64,000 nucleotides of DNA, taken from Bacteroidota bacterium (GTDB lineage: Bacteria; Bacteroidota; Bacteroidia; 2-12-FULL-35-15). The position numbers and the translations under genes were made by a program. The notes below the pieces were generated by a model. That model ran no database searches, was not told the origin of the DNA, and saw nothing but the letters and a program-made list of their open reading frames with translations. The stretch lies in contig CANJYB010000003.1 of assembly GCA_947479085.1 (NCBI GenBank), positions 62,001 through 126,000 on the forward strand. Direction: 5' to 3'. This document shows, in pieces, positions 1 through 8,885 of this stretch; position 1 is the stretch's first letter, and the number at the start of each line of letters is the position of its first letter.

Positions 1-447
1 ACCATCGCAATCATAGTGTTTGCTTTTGGAACATCGGCTCAAAACATTACTGTAAAGGAAGGAATGTATTATGAACAAGGGAAATTATATACAGGAACCT
101 ATACTGAACTTAATGTTTCAGGTAGTAAAAAACTGACCGCAACAATTGTTGATGGAAAAATGAATGGGGCTGTAACTTACTATTTCGATAATGGAATGAT
201 AATGGAAACTGGCGAATTTGCTGCTAATGAAAAAAGCGGTCAATGGCTTAGGTATGACGAAACCGGAAGAAAAACCGGGGAGGCACATTACCTTGCTGGA
301 AAAAAAGACGGTAACTGGATGATATGGGATTTTAACGGAAATAAACGAAGCGAAATGCACTACGCAAAAGGTGAAAAAGTTGGGAAATGGATGCAGTGGG
401 ATGAGATAGGAAATGTAACCAGCGAAAAAGTATATACTACATTATAA
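1..447 (+). CDS. MORN-like (YwqK-type) repeat secreted protein, 5'-truncated
   Basis: The reading frame is open from the first base of the window, and the visible start is the end of a signal peptide (TIAIIVFAFGTSAQN, likely cleaved after SAQ). The true start codon lies upstream of the window. The mature part consists of repeated beta-hairpin units of the type G-x-W-x-x-(Y/W)-D-x-x-G, for example around SGQWLRYDETG, GNWMIWDFNGN and GKWMQWDEIGN. This is the MORN-like pattern found in Bacteroidota proteins often named 'YwqK-like antitoxin', although there is no sign of a toxin partner here. The protein is probably periplasmic or outer-membrane associated; its function is unknown. It converges with the SprB-repeat gene at 478. 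Confidence 0.75.
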   Translation, partial: TIAIIVFAFGTSAQNITVKEGMYYEQGKLYTGTYTELNVSGSKKLTATIVDGKMNGAVTYYFDNGMIMETGEFAANEKSGQWLRYDETGRKTGEAHYLAGKKDGNWMIWDFNGNKRSEMHYAKGEKVGKWMQWDEIGNVTSEKVYTTL

Positions 448-463
448 TAGATTCGAATTCCTA

Positions 464-499
464 TTCAGTAAGTATAGTTATTTTACTATACTTACTGAA
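464..499. terminator. Inverted repeat between convergent genes
   Basis: Perfect 15-bp arms at 464-478 and 485-499 (TTCAGTAAGTATAGT and its complement) flank a 6-nt loop. The hairpin lies between the end of the MORN-like gene and the SprB-repeat gene, and it includes the last codons and stop of the latter. There is no long T tract on either side, so a role in termination is inferred from position. Confidence 0.55.
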
Positions 500-3069
500 C
501 CCATAAAGTGGTGGGTATCTCCGTAAATATCGGAGAGTTGTACTTTCCAAACATAAACATCAATCTCCGATACCTCTATTCCATTATTTGCTTTGCCATC
601 CCAACCTGTTGAAGCATTGTGAGTATAATAAATCATATTTCCCCATCGGTCGAAAATCCACATTTCAAAAGAAGAATTATCCCAACCGGAACCTTTAGGC
701 ATAAAATAATCATTGGTGCTGTTATGGTTGGGCGAAAAAGCATTGGGTGCATAAAAAGTAAACCCGTTGCTGATAACCACATAATGAATAACAGTATCTG
801 TGCACCCCTGTGAAGTAGTAATAATTAATGTTACCGGGAAAGTGCCGAGTGAACTGTAGGTATGAACTGGGTTATTATCTATTGCACTTGAATTATCCCC
901 AAAATTCCATAACCAGGAGGCTGCACTTTGCGTTTGATTGTAAAAATAAATAACAGGATTGTCCAGGCTGGTTTCTGTTGGAGTACTTGTAAATTCAGCT
1001 TGTACACCCACAGGATTAGATAATCCGATGCAGGCAGTATCGGTGCAGCCATTCGCATCAGTTGCAGTTACGCAATAATTTCCCACCCCGATATTTATTA
1101 AGCTATCATTTGTTGAACCATTATCCCATTGATAATTATAGGGCAGTGTTCCTCCCGTAACAGTAGTTATAGCCATACCATTGCTTTGATTGTGACAAAT
1201 AATCGGCAAAGAAGAAACATTAGCAATGATGTTTCCGATACTTTGAATAGTTGCTAAGGCAGTGGTAGTACAGCCGTTATTATCAGAAACAGAAACAGTA
1301 TAATTTCCAGGAGCCAATGATGAGGCTATTGTTCCATTGCCGCCAGTAGGCAGCCAGGAGTAAGTGTATGGCAATGTTCCACCTGCAGCGGTTACGGTTG
1401 CTGTTCCATTGTTAAGTGTGCATTGCGAAGGGGTGTTCATTACATTAGCTGTTAGCGCACTTGCCGGCTGTGACACCGTGGTGGATGCATTTGCAGTGCA
1501 GGAATGTGCATCTGTTATGGTAACCGAATAAGTCCCTGCTATTAACCCGGAAGCGGTGGATGTATTTCCCGCGCTGGCAGACCATGTATAGGTATAGGGT
1601 GGAGTGCCACCTGTGGCAATAGCAGTAGCGGTTCCATTATTTCCTGCAAAACAACTAACCGGAGTGGAAGATGCAGTTGCGGAAAGTGCAGTAGTTGGTT
1701 GTGTAATGGTGGCAGTTGCAGTAACTGTGCAACCATTAAAATCTGTTGTGGTTACTGTATACGTACCAATTCCAAGTCCCGAAAGAGTGGCATTGGTTCC
1801 TCATCCTATCCATTGATAAGTATAAGGCAATGTGCCTCCTGTTGCAGTAACTGTAGCTGTTCCGTTAGTTCCACCAAAACAGCTTACCGGAGTATTACTT
1901 GTGGAAGCAGTTAATACAGAAGGTTGCGAAATAGTAGCAGTGGCGGTGGCAGAGCAAGCTCCCGCTGAAGTTACCGCAACTGTGTAAGTGGCTGGTGCAA
2001 GGCCTGAAATGCTTGCCGTTGTTTGCCCTCCGGGCGACCAGTTATAGGTAACCAGGCCAGCAGCTCCGGTAACATTCGCTATGGCTGTTCCGTTATTGGC
2101 ACCATTGCAGGTAATATTTGTGACGGTAGTGGTAGCACCTAATATGGAAACAGGAATGGTAACTGAGTCCGAAGCATTGCAGGGACCGCTGGAAGTAAGT
2201 GTTACATTATAGGTCCCTGCCGAAGCATACGTATGTGATGGACTTTGAGCGGTAGAGGTAGCACCATCTCCAAAATCCCAAAGATAACCTGTGGGGCACA
2301 TCAACGAAGTATTCGTGAAATTTATTGTATTTAGCCCGGCACAGGCATGCGTAAAGTTTGCAACATTTGCAGGGGCATTGTCTATAAGTATATCATCAAT
2401 AGCTATTCCGTCATAGCTATTGCAGGTGGTTCCAGCCCCAAACAGAAAGCGAAAACGAACATTGGGTTGATTGGCCAGCGAAGACATACAATGTTTGGCA
2501 GTAACCCATCCCAAACTTCCGTTTCCTCCCTGGCAGGCTCCGGAAGTAGCACCCGCTCTGCCGGTCCAGCCATGTTTCGGATTTGCAGAAGTTAGCCAGG
2601 TAACCGAGCCATAGTCGTACCAGTTAGCATTCAGGCAATTTACAGGGTCGCCAAATGCTCCTACATTGGTCCAGCTGGTAGCTCCGTTTAATGAATACTG
2701 AAGCACCATTCCATCGTATTTCCATTCGTCTTCCCAAAATATTTTAAACGAAATCCAGGGATAGTTCAATGTTGAAAAATCAAAACAAGGGCTCATTAGC
2801 CATGAAAGTTCGGAGTAATTATAAAATGAACCGGTGAGACCACCCGTCATCCAGCATTTGGTTCCGCCACCTGCACTGCTTATGGTAGCATGTGCGGGAG
2901 TTCCCCATGCCCAGTCCGAATTGGTTCCCCCTGAAGTCCAGGCCGGAGAGGTTTCGAAACCCTGGTTATACGGAAACGTGGAAATAACAGATCCGCACTG
3001 CGCAATGGACAAACTGCCGTGCAGAAAAAAAACTAAAATAATAACCGGTAACCTGAAAATTTTTAACAC
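478..3069 (-). pseudogene. SprB-repeat / PKD / CHU_C cell-surface protein with one in-frame TGA
   Basis: A single frame of 864 codons is interrupted only by a TGA at 1801-1803. The parts at 3069-1804 and 1800-478 are in the same frame with no other stop. The order is: signal peptide (FFLHGSLSIAQ), an N-terminal jelly-roll-like region (about residues 25-230), a PKD domain (YLWDFGDG), five SprB-type repeats of about 70 residues (each with C..x.NGTA....GGT.PY.Y.W and G.Y.V...D..GC), a second PKD domain (WLWNFGDN) and a C-terminal gliding-motility-associated CHU_C domain (APNAFSPN...NDYF, FDRWGN). This is the layout of an adhesin-like protein exported by type IX secretion. The TGA falls in repeat 2 after QWIG, where Gly GGA would fit the neighbouring codons, so one substitution explains it. 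It may be a recent nonsense mutation or a sequence error. Without readthrough the product would lose its C-terminal export domain. Confidence 0.8.
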
Positions 3070-3167
3070 CCTTTTTGCTGAACTGATACAGATTGCTGAA
3101 AGCGGTTAAGAAATCTTATTGGAGCAGATAACTTCTTTAGGGTGTTCACTAACAATTTTTAACGATG

Positions 3168-3175
3168 CAAAATTA
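3168..3175 (-). promoter_or_regulatory. -7 box (TAATTTTG) for the SprB-repeat gene
   Basis: On the minus strand the sequence TAATTTTG matches the Bacteroidota -7 consensus TAnnTTTG about 100 nt before the start codon at 3069. No clear TTG -33 element is visible. Confidence 0.4.
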
Positions 3176-3776
3176 CTCATAAAAATGATGGGGATATTTC
3201 TTTTTAATGAACGTTTTGTTAATAAATCAGTTGAGGAATCGAAATTAATTTAATAGATGACAAAGCCCATGACGTTTTGCAATTAACGAAAAATGAATTT
3301 GACGAAAAAGCCAGGGTTAAGTTTAAAGTTTTTAATGGTTTGCTCATTTATGGGAAATTTTACTCACTTGTGTAAAACCATTGTTTGTAGTAAATCCCTC
3401 CGTTTACCTCTGGTGTCGGAAAAATAATGAATTTGCCAAAAGAAAACAAGAAGGAGGAAAAAGTGCAAAAGGAAAAGGGAAAAGAAAAATGGAGAAAGGG
3501 AAAGGCCCACAGCTTTTTAGAAATTTTACATCAAAAAAGAGAAAAAATGAGCCAATTTTTCGAAATAATTATGCAGAGAAGGGAAAAGTGATAGTGGAGA
3601 AGGGAAAAGTGAGCGTTTTTTTCGAAAAAAACAGAAAAATTTCGAAATTCAAAACCGGGAAAGAAACCTAAAACGGACGATTTAAAAAATAATGAACAAA
3701 TAAAATCAATTATGCTGGGTGCAGCCCTCTTTCTTATAACGCTAATGTTATAATTCAGTAAATTTCTTTTATAACC
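3176..3776. other. Intergenic region with purine-rich low-complexity DNA
   Basis: No gene is supported here. About 3425-3660 is very purine-rich on the plus strand (runs of GGAAAAGGG and GAGAAGGG). It contains one clear tandem pair of 21-bp units at 3576-3596 and 3597-3617, both starting GAGAAGGGAAAAGTGA. Short ORFs cross it on both strands but are low-complexity translations of the repeat and resemble no protein. It may be a decayed relative of the better preserved arrays elsewhere in the window. Confidence 0.5.
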
Positions 3777-3812
3777 AAAACCTCCTGCTTTTGACAAAGA
3801 GCGGGAGGTTTT
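3777..3812 (-). terminator. Terminator of the cytochrome / DUF5777 operon
   Basis: A 13-bp stem (AAAACCTCCTGCT with AGCGGGAGGTTTT, one G-T type mismatch) with a 10-nt loop lies 28 bp after the DUF5777 stop codon. On the minus strand it ends in a T-rich stretch. Confidence 0.75.
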
Positions 3813-3839
3813 GTTTTTGGGATATTTAAATCGTTATAA

Positions 3840-4763
3840 TTATTTGTTTTTCTTTTTACCTACAATAGTAAACATTCTTGAAATATTGAACCCGATTTTT
3901 AAACCCATTTTTTGCCAATCAGAGGTCGTATGTCCATATACCTGTGGCTCTATCATCCCTGCAGAGTTGGTAACGAATACCTGGAACACGTGCCCGCCTG
4001 TTTCAATGTCAATGCCCAAACCTACAGCATCATAAAACTTTTCGGTAGCATATTTATTTATTCGGTATTCATATTCCAGTTCAAGAGAAATACGCTTTGT
4101 TATTTTCATACGTGTGGCCAAACCAACAGCAAACAAGTCATTTTTATCATCCAGTTTATCCACTATATTATAATGTACCATGGTAGGCGAGAGCTGCAAT
4201 GAAAAACGAGAATTGAATTTTCGGGCAATAATAACCTGGTAAGCATAAGATAGTCGGCTCGTTTGGTATTGATAACGGTCTATCTTGGTTGCCTCTGCAT
4301 TAGGGTCGTTCATGGAAATATAATACATCCCTGCAAACAGTTTAATGGTAAAGGGTTGTTGGGGTCCCTTGGTTTGTTTAATCAATTTGTATTTTAAAAA
4401 ACCATCGTAATTTTTTTCTAAAGAACTTCTTCCCACTCCCACTTCAAACCTTCCGTTTTTGCTGTATTCAAGTCCAAGACGAATGCTGGCACCACCATCC
4501 AGGCCCCAGAAATTATAACTTCCCGAATTCAAATCCCCGAAATGATGGGAGATGCGAAACTCCAAAGAGTTAGGTCCGGGCATTTCCACTGTATGAAAAT
4601 TAATAAGCCGCGTACCTTTAAAAGTTGCGTAAACATATTCCTTGGTTTTCTTTTTAGGAACGGAATCGTCCAGCATTTTCAGCATGTCATCGTCCTGTGC
4701 TTTCAGGTTAATGCTGAAAGTAACAAGAAAAGCAAAAGTAAGAATGGATAAATTTTTTATCAT
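3840..4763 (-). CDS. DUF5777 family outer-membrane beta-barrel protein
   Basis: The protein has about 307 residues and a signal peptide (MIKNLSILTFAFLVTFSINLKAQ). It then has a conserved stretch (GTRLINFHTVEMPGP...EFRISHHFGDL) and many alternating beta segments up to the end (GLKIGFNISRMF), as in DUF5777 proteins. The start at 4763 is preferred because a longer frame would add ten residues in front of a standard signal peptide; it leaves 2 bp after the stop of the cytochrome gene. It is the third gene of an operon with two haem-type lipoproteins. From that context I infer a barrel serving an extracytoplasmic redox or transport function; the substrate is unknown. Confidence 0.8.
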   Translation of the reverse strand: MIKNLSILTFAFLVTFSINLKAQDDDMLKMLDDSVPKKKTKEYVYATFKGTRLINFHTVEMPGPNSLEFRISHHFGDLNSGSYNFWGLDGGASIRLGLEYSKNGRFEVGVGRSSLEKNYDGFLKYKLIKQTKGPQQPFTIKLFAGMYYISMNDPNAEATKIDRYQYQTSRLSYAYQVIIARKFNSRFSLQLSPTMVHYNIVDKLDDKNDLFAVGLATRMKITKRISLELEYEYRINKYATEKFYDAVGLGIDIETGGHVFQVFVTNSAGMIEPQVYGHTTSDWQKMGLKIGFNISRMFTIVGKKKNK

Positions 4764-4765
4764 TT

Positions 4766-5143
4766 TTATTGAGGGTAACTGGTCGTTGTCCATTTTTTAA
4801 TTTTATTAATTGAGCATTCATCCAGTTTGGCGGCACTCTTTGGCATTGGTGAAGTGCCACTTGCCCACGAAACTGAATTATATAATTTACCTGACAGGCC
4901 CACGTTTTTAACCGCGGTATAAGTATCCAGACTGATACCTCCTGAAGGGGCGCCACCACTATGGCAGCTGGTACAGTTATTATCGATGATAGATTTTATT
5001 GCTCCTGCATAAGTTATTGTTCCGGAAGTGTCGCACGAAGAAGTTGGATTTAAACGTTCCAGGTTGTCGTAATAGCAGGAAGAAAAAGCAAGAAGATATA
5101 AAATCGTTCCTGTGAATAATAGGTAGGTTGTTTTCTTTTTCAT
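4766..5143 (-). CDS. Small c-type cytochrome-like lipoprotein
   Basis: The product has about 125 residues, beginning MKKKTTYLLF with a lipobox ending FSSC, so it is probably an outer-membrane or periplasmic lipoprotein. One haem-binding motif, CTSCH, sits in NNCTSCHSG, followed by the short pattern SGGISLDTYTAVKN seen in small Bacteroidota and planctomycete-type cytochromes. A Met that could act as distal haem ligand is in SPMPKSA. The start at 5143 is 1 nt past the stop of the upstream cytochrome gene, so the two are translationally linked. An electron carrier role is inferred from the haem motif and the paired neighbour. Confidence 0.8.
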   Translation of the reverse strand: MKKKTTYLLFTGTILYLLAFSSCYYDNLERLNPTSSCDTSGTITYAGAIKSIIDNNCTSCHSGGAPSGGISLDTYTAVKNVGLSGKLYNSVSWASGTSPMPKSAAKLDECSINKIKKWTTTSYPQ

Positions 5144-5144
5144 G

Positions 5145-5828
5145 TTAGTTGTTTGGGGCACCAGCGTTAACCCATTTATTAAATGCAATTATTCTGCACG
5201 ATGAAAGTTGCGGAGAGTTTTGTGGCATGGGTGGTACACCGCCCAAATGATTGATAGCATTGTATAGTCTTCCGGTATCCAATTGAAATTTGATAAGCGA
5301 ATAGTTGGTAAGAATAGGAGTAGAGCTGGTATGACATCCAAGGCAATTGGCCTGAAACATTGGAAAAATGACTCCCGAAAAAGTTACGTTGTTGGTGTCA
5401 ATATTACATTGACAATCTATTCCGTTAAGCATTCCCTGATTTACCCAGGCTTGCAAAAGATTAATCTGGCTGCTTGTCAGAGCAGGAGGAGCGTTGGCAG
5501 GAGGCATAATATCTATTCCACCTGTGCCGTGTACGCTGTTCATTAAGTCGCTTGCGGAAATTGTAGACATTACATTTCCATACGATGTTAGATTTATACC
5601 TTCCTGGTGTGTTGTTGCATCATGGCATCCAGCCTTGGCACAATTGGAAATAAGTAAAGGAAGTATTTCTTCAGCAAAACAAACGCTGTCTTTCACATTT
5701 CCACTGCCATTCCCGTTTCCGTTCCCATTTGAACTGGTAGGAGTGGGAATTTCGTTTGGTTGATGCCTGCAGGTAATTATGAACACCAAACCAAGAGCCG
5801 TTAAAATCAGAATTATTTTTCTTTTCAT
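5145..5828 (-). CDS. Two-site c-type cytochrome-like lipoprotein
   Basis: The 227-residue protein starts with a lipoprotein signal (LGLVFIITC) and a Gly-Asn-rich flexible linker (alternating GN pairs, about residues 35-44). It then has two haem-like modules. The first carries CAKAGCH, a C-x4-CH spacing rather than C-x2-CH. The second carries a standard CLGCH. Each is followed by a SLxxY-type segment and an MPP or MPQ stretch (IMPPANAP, PPMPQNSP), a likely source of the Met ligand. It appears to be a duplicated version of the next gene in the operon. The unusual spacing in module 1 may still bind haem, because CxxxxCH sites are known, or may be degenerate. Confidence 0.8.
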   Translation of the reverse strand: MKRKIILILTALGLVFIITCRHQPNEIPTPTSSNGNGNGNGSGNVKDSVCFAEEILPLLISNCAKAGCHDATTHQEGINLTSYGNVMSTISASDLMNSVHGTGGIDIMPPANAPPALTSSQINLLQAWVNQGMLNGIDCQCNIDTNNVTFSGVIFPMFQANCLGCHTSSTPILTNYSLIKFQLDTGRLYNAINHLGGVPPMPQNSPQLSSCRIIAFNKWVNAGAPNN

Positions 5829-5853
5829 GTTAATGGGTTTTGTTTTATATGTG

Positions 5854-5861
5854 CAAAGGTA
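5854..5861 (-). promoter_or_regulatory. -7 box (TACCTTTG) of the cytochrome operon
   Basis: The minus strand reads TACCTTTG, an exact TAnnTTTG match, 25 nt before the start codon at 5828. The three genes down to 3840 have almost no spacing, so this is the probable operon promoter. Confidence 0.55.
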
Positions 5862-6066
5862 AATGGCGGCTAATTAATAAACTATGATGTATATCATAAT
5901 GCAACATTATAGTTATTCTGTAAAGGAAAAATTCAAAATATTGTTTCATGCGAAAATAGACATTCTATTGATTTGTCAAATAAGAGGAGATATTGTTTAA
6001 GTTTGTCTCAATAATAAAGTTTAAATAGAGTTAAAGGAAAATAGATTCAGAGTGGGTGCTTTCAAA

Positions 6067-7335
6067 GTGAAGAAACAAATAAACAGGATAATACTAGCAT
6101 TGTTCCTTTGTTTTAGTTCTTTTATAATGATAGCTCAGGAAAAGGAAGACCCCAAAATAAAAAGGTTATCTGCAGGCATTACCGGAGGTGTAAATTATTC
6201 AAAGTATTTAAGCGATTCTGCTGAGTATAGTTATGGAACCCGATATGCCATAGGTGCATTTGCAAAGTACCGGATAATTGAAAGGCTGAACTTGAAAACT
6301 TCGGTGATGTATTCGGTAAAAGGTTCTAATTCCATGTCCCCTAATTTTAAATTGGTTAATTCTTACTTAGATGTAAATGTTCTGCCTGAATTTAAACTGG
6401 TAGATGGATTATTCATTCAGGCAGGAGCTTGTTATTCCTACGGATTATTTTCAAGAACCTTAACCAATGCGGGTAGTGTAAATGCAAGTAAACTTAATTC
6501 AAAACTAGGAAATGAAACAAGTGGAATCGTTGGTATTGAATTGAGACTGCGTAAAAATGTGAACCTGGCTTTTAATTATTATATTCCTTTATCAAGTCCT
6601 CAAACCAACAACTTCCAGGTAACAATTAACTATACACTTTTTCATAAAGAGAAGGTAAAGAAAGGTTTAAGTAGAGAAAGGAGAGAAAACGCCAAACAGA
6701 AGATAAAAGATTTAAAAGAAGGCACTTTGCTGGTCAGGTTAAAAACATCCGAACCCCAAATAAATGCGTTGATAAAAAAGGGGAAGACAGAAAAGGCAGC
6801 AAAAGTGAAGAAAGAACAAGAGGAAGAAAACAAAAAAATAATGAAAGCTTTTAAAGATGAATTTAATTTTACAAAAGCAGTTTTCTTTTACAGTAATCAT
6901 TCATTATATGTTCGTAAGAAAATGTTCAATCATATTTTCCTTGACAGTAATTTATCTATCAATGATTCCATAACTATTGATTCCAGCAAACCAATATTCA
7001 TTGCTGATTTTACACAGATAGAGCAAGACACTACAACCTTCTTTGATCTTTATACCTATCAAAAGGATGAAAACTGTAACTGGCAGAAATCGCGACTTAA
7101 CTATGGTGGTCCTGATTTCGGATTTGATGCAATGATTATTCGGGATAAAAACTTTGTGCAGTTGAGCGAACCTTTTCCTTATTACAGCCGCTTTATTTTT
7201 AAATCTTTTAAAGAGTGTCCAATAGAAGCTCCATTTCTTTATCCTCTATTGCCTTTTCAGAACTGGACTTATGCCCAAACAGTAAGATCAATGAACGATA
7301 AACTGGTAAAATTTTATAAAAGAAAAGGTAAATAG
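6067..7335 (+). CDS. Outer-membrane beta-barrel protein with unknown C-terminal domain
   Basis: The first 25 residues are a signal peptide (KKQINRIILALFLCFSSFIMIAQ). Up to about residue 195 the sequence looks like a PorT-type eight-strand barrel (GITGGVNYSKYL, GIELRLRKNVNLAFNYYIPL, TINYTLF). A highly charged Lys/Glu helix follows (about residues 200-265). Next is a roughly 160-residue C-terminal part ending in aromatic-rich PFPYYSRFIFKSFKECPIEAPFLYPLL that I do not recognise. Two GTG starts are possible, at 6052 and 6067; the later one gives the more usual Lys-rich signal start. A barrel joined to a large, probably soluble domain is unusual. No neighbour is co-transcribed in an obvious way. 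Confidence 0.65.
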   Translation: MKKQINRIILALFLCFSSFIMIAQEKEDPKIKRLSAGITGGVNYSKYLSDSAEYSYGTRYAIGAFAKYRIIERLNLKTSVMYSVKGSNSMSPNFKLVNSYLDVNVLPEFKLVDGLFIQAGACYSYGLFSRTLTNAGSVNASKLNSKLGNETSGIVGIELRLRKNVNLAFNYYIPLSSPQTNNFQVTINYTLFHKEKVKKGLSRERRENAKQKIKDLKEGTLLVRLKTSEPQINALIKKGKTEKAAKVKKEQEEENKKIMKAFKDEFNFTKAVFFYSNHSLYVRKKMFNHIFLDSNLSINDSITIDSSKPIFIADFTQIEQDTTTFFDLYTYQKDENCNWQKSRLNYGGPDFGFDAMIIRDKNFVQLSEPFPYYSRFIFKSFKECPIEAPFLYPLLPFQNWTYAQTVRSMNDKLVKFYKRKGK

Positions 7336-7408
7336 GCCAGAAGGTTGAATTTCATATTTTTATTTCAGTGATAAATTCTGCATCTTTACAATCGTAAAAA
7401 TAAATTCG

Positions 7409-8830
7409 ATGAAAAAAATATTTCTTGCTTTCTTTATAACGGTTTTTGTTTTTCATTCGTTTTTTATCAAAACAGTTTCAGCTCAAACCATTGCTGCAGG
7501 TTTAAATTTTTCACTCTCCGTTTGTCATGACAGTACTGTTAAATCCTGGGGATATAATTATTACGGACAACTTGGTTTAGGAGATACCATCGACAGGCTG
7601 GCACCAGTTATTGTTAACGGGCTTACCGGAATAGCTGCTGTGGATGCAGGTGAATGGCATTTTATTGCATTGAAAAATAATGGTACCGTATGGTCAGCAG
7701 GTAATAATAATAATGGTCAATTGGGAAATGGTATTATTGGAAATAGTTCAGTACCTGTGCAGGTTTTTGGTTTATCAACTATTCGCTCCATTGCCAGTGG
7801 ACAAAACCATTGTCTTGCTTTAAAAAATGATAGTACGGTTTGGGCATGGGGCTATAACCTTTACGGGCAAATAGGAGATGGCACGACTACCATAGTAGCC
7901 TGCCAATGCAAACCTTCCCCGGTGCCAATAGCGAATCTTAATAATGTAATTGCATTAGCAGCAGGCGGAAATCATTCATTAGCGCTCCGTAGCGACAGTA
8001 CAGTATGGGCATGGGGGAAAAATACGAACGGGCAGTTGGGCGACAGTACCAACAACGACAGCAGTATTCCAATTAAAGTAAATGGATTAAATGGAATAAT
8101 TGCCATTTCGGCAGGAGGTATTCATTCACTTGCTTTAAAGGCTGATGGAACAGTTTATAGCTGGGGAGGTAATGTTAATGGACAATTAGGAGACAGCACC
8201 ATTCTTGATATTAATTACCCCAAACAACTGAATGGATTAACCAATGTGATGGCTATTTCAGCTGGGTTCAATCATTCAATGGCATTAAAAAGCGATTCAA
8301 CAATTTGGTCTTGGGGACATAATAATTATAGTCAGTTAGGTGATGGTACATTGGCAGACAGGCATTTCCCAGTTCCTGCTTCCGGACTTACAGGAATAGC
8401 TTCCATTGAAGCAGGCGGAGTTCATTCGATGGCGGAAAAGAACAACGCTACTCTCCAGGCGTGGGGTAATGATTATTATGGATTAGGTGACGGCATGGTA
8501 GTTCATTTTGGATGTGAATGCCGAATGATTCCGATTACTGTAACCAACTGGTGTTCGGTGGTGTCAGTAGAAGAAACAAATGAGGAAGACCAGGGAATAA
8601 TTATTTTCCCAAATCCTTTTTCAGTGCAGGCTGTTATCAGTTTTAATAGAGAACAAACCAATACATTAGTAAAATTTCATGATGTGTTAGGAAAGGAAAT
8701 AAAAGCTATGGTTTTGAATAATGAGAAAAATTTAATAATTCAAAAAAATGAAATGCCTACTGGTATTTATTTTCTGCAAATTATTGACAGCAATAAAAAC
8801 ATCATTAATAAAAAGATAATCATCCAATAA
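7409..8830 (+). CDS. RCC1-repeat secreted protein with type IX sorting domain
   Basis: The product has 473 residues with a signal peptide (FFIKTVSAQ) and six to seven tandem RCC1-type beta-propeller units of about 50 residues. Each shows the core S(V/T)W(A/S)WG.N..GQLGDG and G(G/N).HS(L/M)ALK. A C-terminal type A type IX sorting domain covers about residues 390-473, with IIIFPNPFS, VKFHDVLGKEIK and PTGIYFLQI...NKKIIIQ. It is predicted to be exported by T9SS and then cleaved or anchored. Seven-bladed propellers of this type usually bind proteins or polysaccharides; the ligand is not evident. It is a single gene with a terminator directly after it. Confidence 0.9.
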   Translation: MKKIFLAFFITVFVFHSFFIKTVSAQTIAAGLNFSLSVCHDSTVKSWGYNYYGQLGLGDTIDRLAPVIVNGLTGIAAVDAGEWHFIALKNNGTVWSAGNNNNGQLGNGIIGNSSVPVQVFGLSTIRSIASGQNHCLALKNDSTVWAWGYNLYGQIGDGTTTIVACQCKPSPVPIANLNNVIALAAGGNHSLALRSDSTVWAWGKNTNGQLGDSTNNDSSIPIKVNGLNGIIAISAGGIHSLALKADGTVYSWGGNVNGQLGDSTILDINYPKQLNGLTNVMAISAGFNHSMALKSDSTIWSWGHNNYSQLGDGTLADRHFPVPASGLTGIASIEAGGVHSMAEKNNATLQAWGNDYYGLGDGMVVHFGCECRMIPITVTNWCSVVSVEETNEEDQGIIIFPNPFSVQAVISFNREQTNTLVKFHDVLGKEIKAMVLNNEKNLIIQKNEMPTGIYFLQIIDSNKNIINKKIIIQ

Positions 8831-8831
8831 A

Positions 8832-8863
8832 AAAATCCCCTTTCGTTTCCGAAAGAGGATTTT
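8832..8863. terminator. Bidirectional terminator
   Basis: A 14-bp stem (left arm AAAATCCCCTTTCG, right arm CGAAAGAGGATTTT, one mismatch) with a 4-nt loop, with A tract before and T tract after. It lies between the convergent RCC1 gene and gdh. Confidence 0.8.
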
Positions 8864-8885
8864 ATATTTAAGGTATTTATTACTA

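Noticed and set aside
3381-3797. Two ORFs (plus and minus) in the purine-rich gap
   Set aside because: Both are low-complexity translations of GGAAAAGG-type DNA without domain features.
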